NCBI GenBank assembly: GCA_030668545.1
Contig: DAOUTT010000019.1
Location: 1 to 14,284, forward strand
DNA length: 14,284 nucleotides
DNA from: Anaerolineales bacterium
Lineage (GTDB): Bacteria > Chloroflexota > Anaerolineae > Anaerolineales > E44-bin32
Direction: 5' to 3'
Below, one piece after another: positions 13,383 through 14,284 of the stretch (the first letter of the stretch is position 1; each line of letters opens with the position of its first letter). The position numbers and the translations under genes were made by a program. Under the pieces are notes generated by a model, which was given only the letters and a program-made list of their open reading frames with translations, was not told the DNA's origin and ran no database searches.

Positions 13383-14284
13383 ATGGACGAAAAGATACCT
13401 GTTCTACTCATGCTGCCGCCCAAGGGCTCATCCGAAGCGGAAGCCTGGGTCGCTGCCGGTCGACTAGCTGCTGCCTGTGATCTGGCTGAGCGAGTAAAGG
13501 CAAATCCTCTTGTAGGTCCATGCTTCCTTCTTGCTCATGAGCAGTCGGATCAACTGGCGTTGCGGGAAATTGGATTTGATCAAATCCAATCATCAGTAAA
13601 GCCATTTCACTTTGGAGATGTATTAGCAGAGATAATCTCAGAACACCATCTAGATCGGCTCGCGTACTTTGGTGGAGCGAGCGCGCCACTGATGGGGGGA
13701 AAAGATTTACAGCAAGTCTTCGAACAGGTCCTGCGGCAGAAAACGCCTACTGCTATTGTCAATAACCTGTACTCTTCAGATTGGGCAGTCTTTAACCACG
13801 CAAGCGTCATTGAAGAGATTAAGTCACAACTGCCTAGTGACAATCCGTTGGGGTGGGTGATGCAGCAGGAAGCGCAATTCGATGTTCGCGCATTGCCGCC
13901 GTCTGTGAGTTCTCGACTGGACATAGACACACCTGTGGATTTAATTCTTCTACACGGTCATCCCGGAATTGGCAGGCATTGTCGCGACTTTCTCAGCCAA
14001 ACAGACCAACCCTTGCTGGACGGCATTTCAAAACTTCGAAGTGTTCTCCAAACTCCAGCAAGCACTTTGTCGATCATTGGACGAGCATCCTCAGCAGTTT
14101 GGAAAGAATTGGAAGAGCGGACAAAAATCTGGGTGCGGGTCTATGTAGAAGAGCGGGGCATGGTTGCGAGTCAGCGATTGGCACGGGGAGAGGTGCAATC
14201 GTTAATCGCAGACATGGTTGATGAATTACAGCCCAGCGGCTTTCTCGCCAGGCTGGGGCAAATGTCTGATGCAGTCATCTGGGA
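13383..14284 (+). CDS. Uncharacterised protein, possibly GT-A nucleotidyltransferase-like, cut by right edge
   Basis: The frame is open from ATG 13383 to the window end (300 codons, no stop), in contrast to shorter overlapping frames. I do not recognise the family with certainty. Hydrophobic strands alternate with helices. YFGGASAPLMGG (95-106) sits where MobA/CofC-type nucleotidyltransferases have their metal-binding GD.Pl segment, here without the Asp. RLDIDTPVDLILL (178-190) resembles the DxDTPEDL end motif of that group. The N-terminal GG.S.RMG.K nucleotide loop is not seen, so if related it may be a divergent or inactive form. A second segment (about 215-300) contains LSIIGRASSAVWKELEE and VRVYVEERGM. 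No clear ribosome binding site precedes ATG 13383; TTG 13362 is also in frame. It follows hpf after 53 bases. Confidence 0.6.
   Translation, partial: MDEKIPVLLMLPPKGSSEAEAWVAAGRLAAACDLAERVKANPLVGPCFLLAHEQSDQLALREIGFDQIQSSVKPFHFGDVLAEIISEHHLDRLAYFGGASAPLMGGKDLQQVFEQVLRQKTPTAIVNNLYSSDWAVFNHASVIEEIKSQLPSDNPLGWVMQQEAQFDVRALPPSVSSRLDIDTPVDLILLHGHPGIGRHCRDFLSQTDQPLLDGISKLRSVLQTPASTLSIIGRASSAVWKELEERTKIWVRVYVEERGMVASQRLARGEVQSLIADMVDELQPSGFLARLGQMSDAVIW

Noticed and set aside
13853..14221. 122-codon + frame near the right edge
   Set aside because: It lies inside the longer frame open from 13383, which has a more protein-like sequence and possible motifs; this frame is Arg/Ser-rich with no domain.
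1..14284. CRISPR arrays, tRNA/rRNA genes, insertion sequences, toxin-antitoxin or phage genes
   Set aside because: None seen: no regularly spaced repeats, no cloverleaf-like segment in the short gaps, and no transposase or phage motif in any frame.

Overview
The window looks like a chromosomal segment of a Chloroflexota bacterium, most likely Anaerolineae. That placement is inferred from the gene set: GT-C glycosyltransferases with large C-terminal domains, a Tad/Flp pilus locus with no secretin gene, a receiver-fused CpaE, and moderate GC. No marker gene here proves it. All recognisable genes lie on the + strand and are closely packed. No stretch over 300 bases lacks a gene; the two largest gaps (162 and 220 bases) flank the pilin gene and carry its control signals. 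No RNA gene, CRISPR array, insertion sequence or attachment site was seen.

Layout. (1) 3-3706: three multi-pass GT-C type membrane glycosyltransferase-like genes, the first cut by the left edge. (2) 3774-5543: a two-component pair, a NarL/LuxR-type response regulator followed by a soluble HisKA_3-type kinase with a coiled-coil N-terminus. (3) 5706-11958: a compact Tad pilus locus in the order Flp pilin (48 codons), CpaB/RcpC, receiver-CpaE/TadZ, CpaF/TadA ATPase, TadB, TadC. (4) 12001-13329: a ComF-family phosphoribosyltransferase and a long-form ribosome hibernation factor. (5) 13383 to the right edge: an open reading frame with faint nucleotidyltransferase-like features, cut by the edge.

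How the genes fit together. The pilin would be cut by a prepilin peptidase (not in the window). It would then be assembled by the CpaF ATPase acting on the TadB/TadC inner-membrane platform, with CpaE for positioning and CpaB as an extracytoplasmic accessory. There is no secretin (RcpA/CpaC), pilotin-type lipoprotein or TadD, as expected for a cell without a conventional outer membrane. The two-component pair lies directly upstream and may control the pilus, and the intact receiver on CpaE offers a second possible phosphorylation target; both links are inferences.

The best regulatory evidence is around the pilin. It has its own sigma70-like promoter (TTGAAT-17-TATAAT), a strong Shine-Dalgarno, and a perfect 11-bp hairpin after the gene. 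A second promoter (TTGACT-16-TATGAT) then precedes cpaB. Both predicted transcripts would begin with a stem-loop about 2 nt from the predicted start. This suggests separate expression levels for the pilin and the assembly machinery. I saw no wholly new system. The most unusual points are the reduced Tad locus with its own signalling genes, the degenerate ATP lid of the kinase, the intact CpaE receiver and the paired 5' hairpins.
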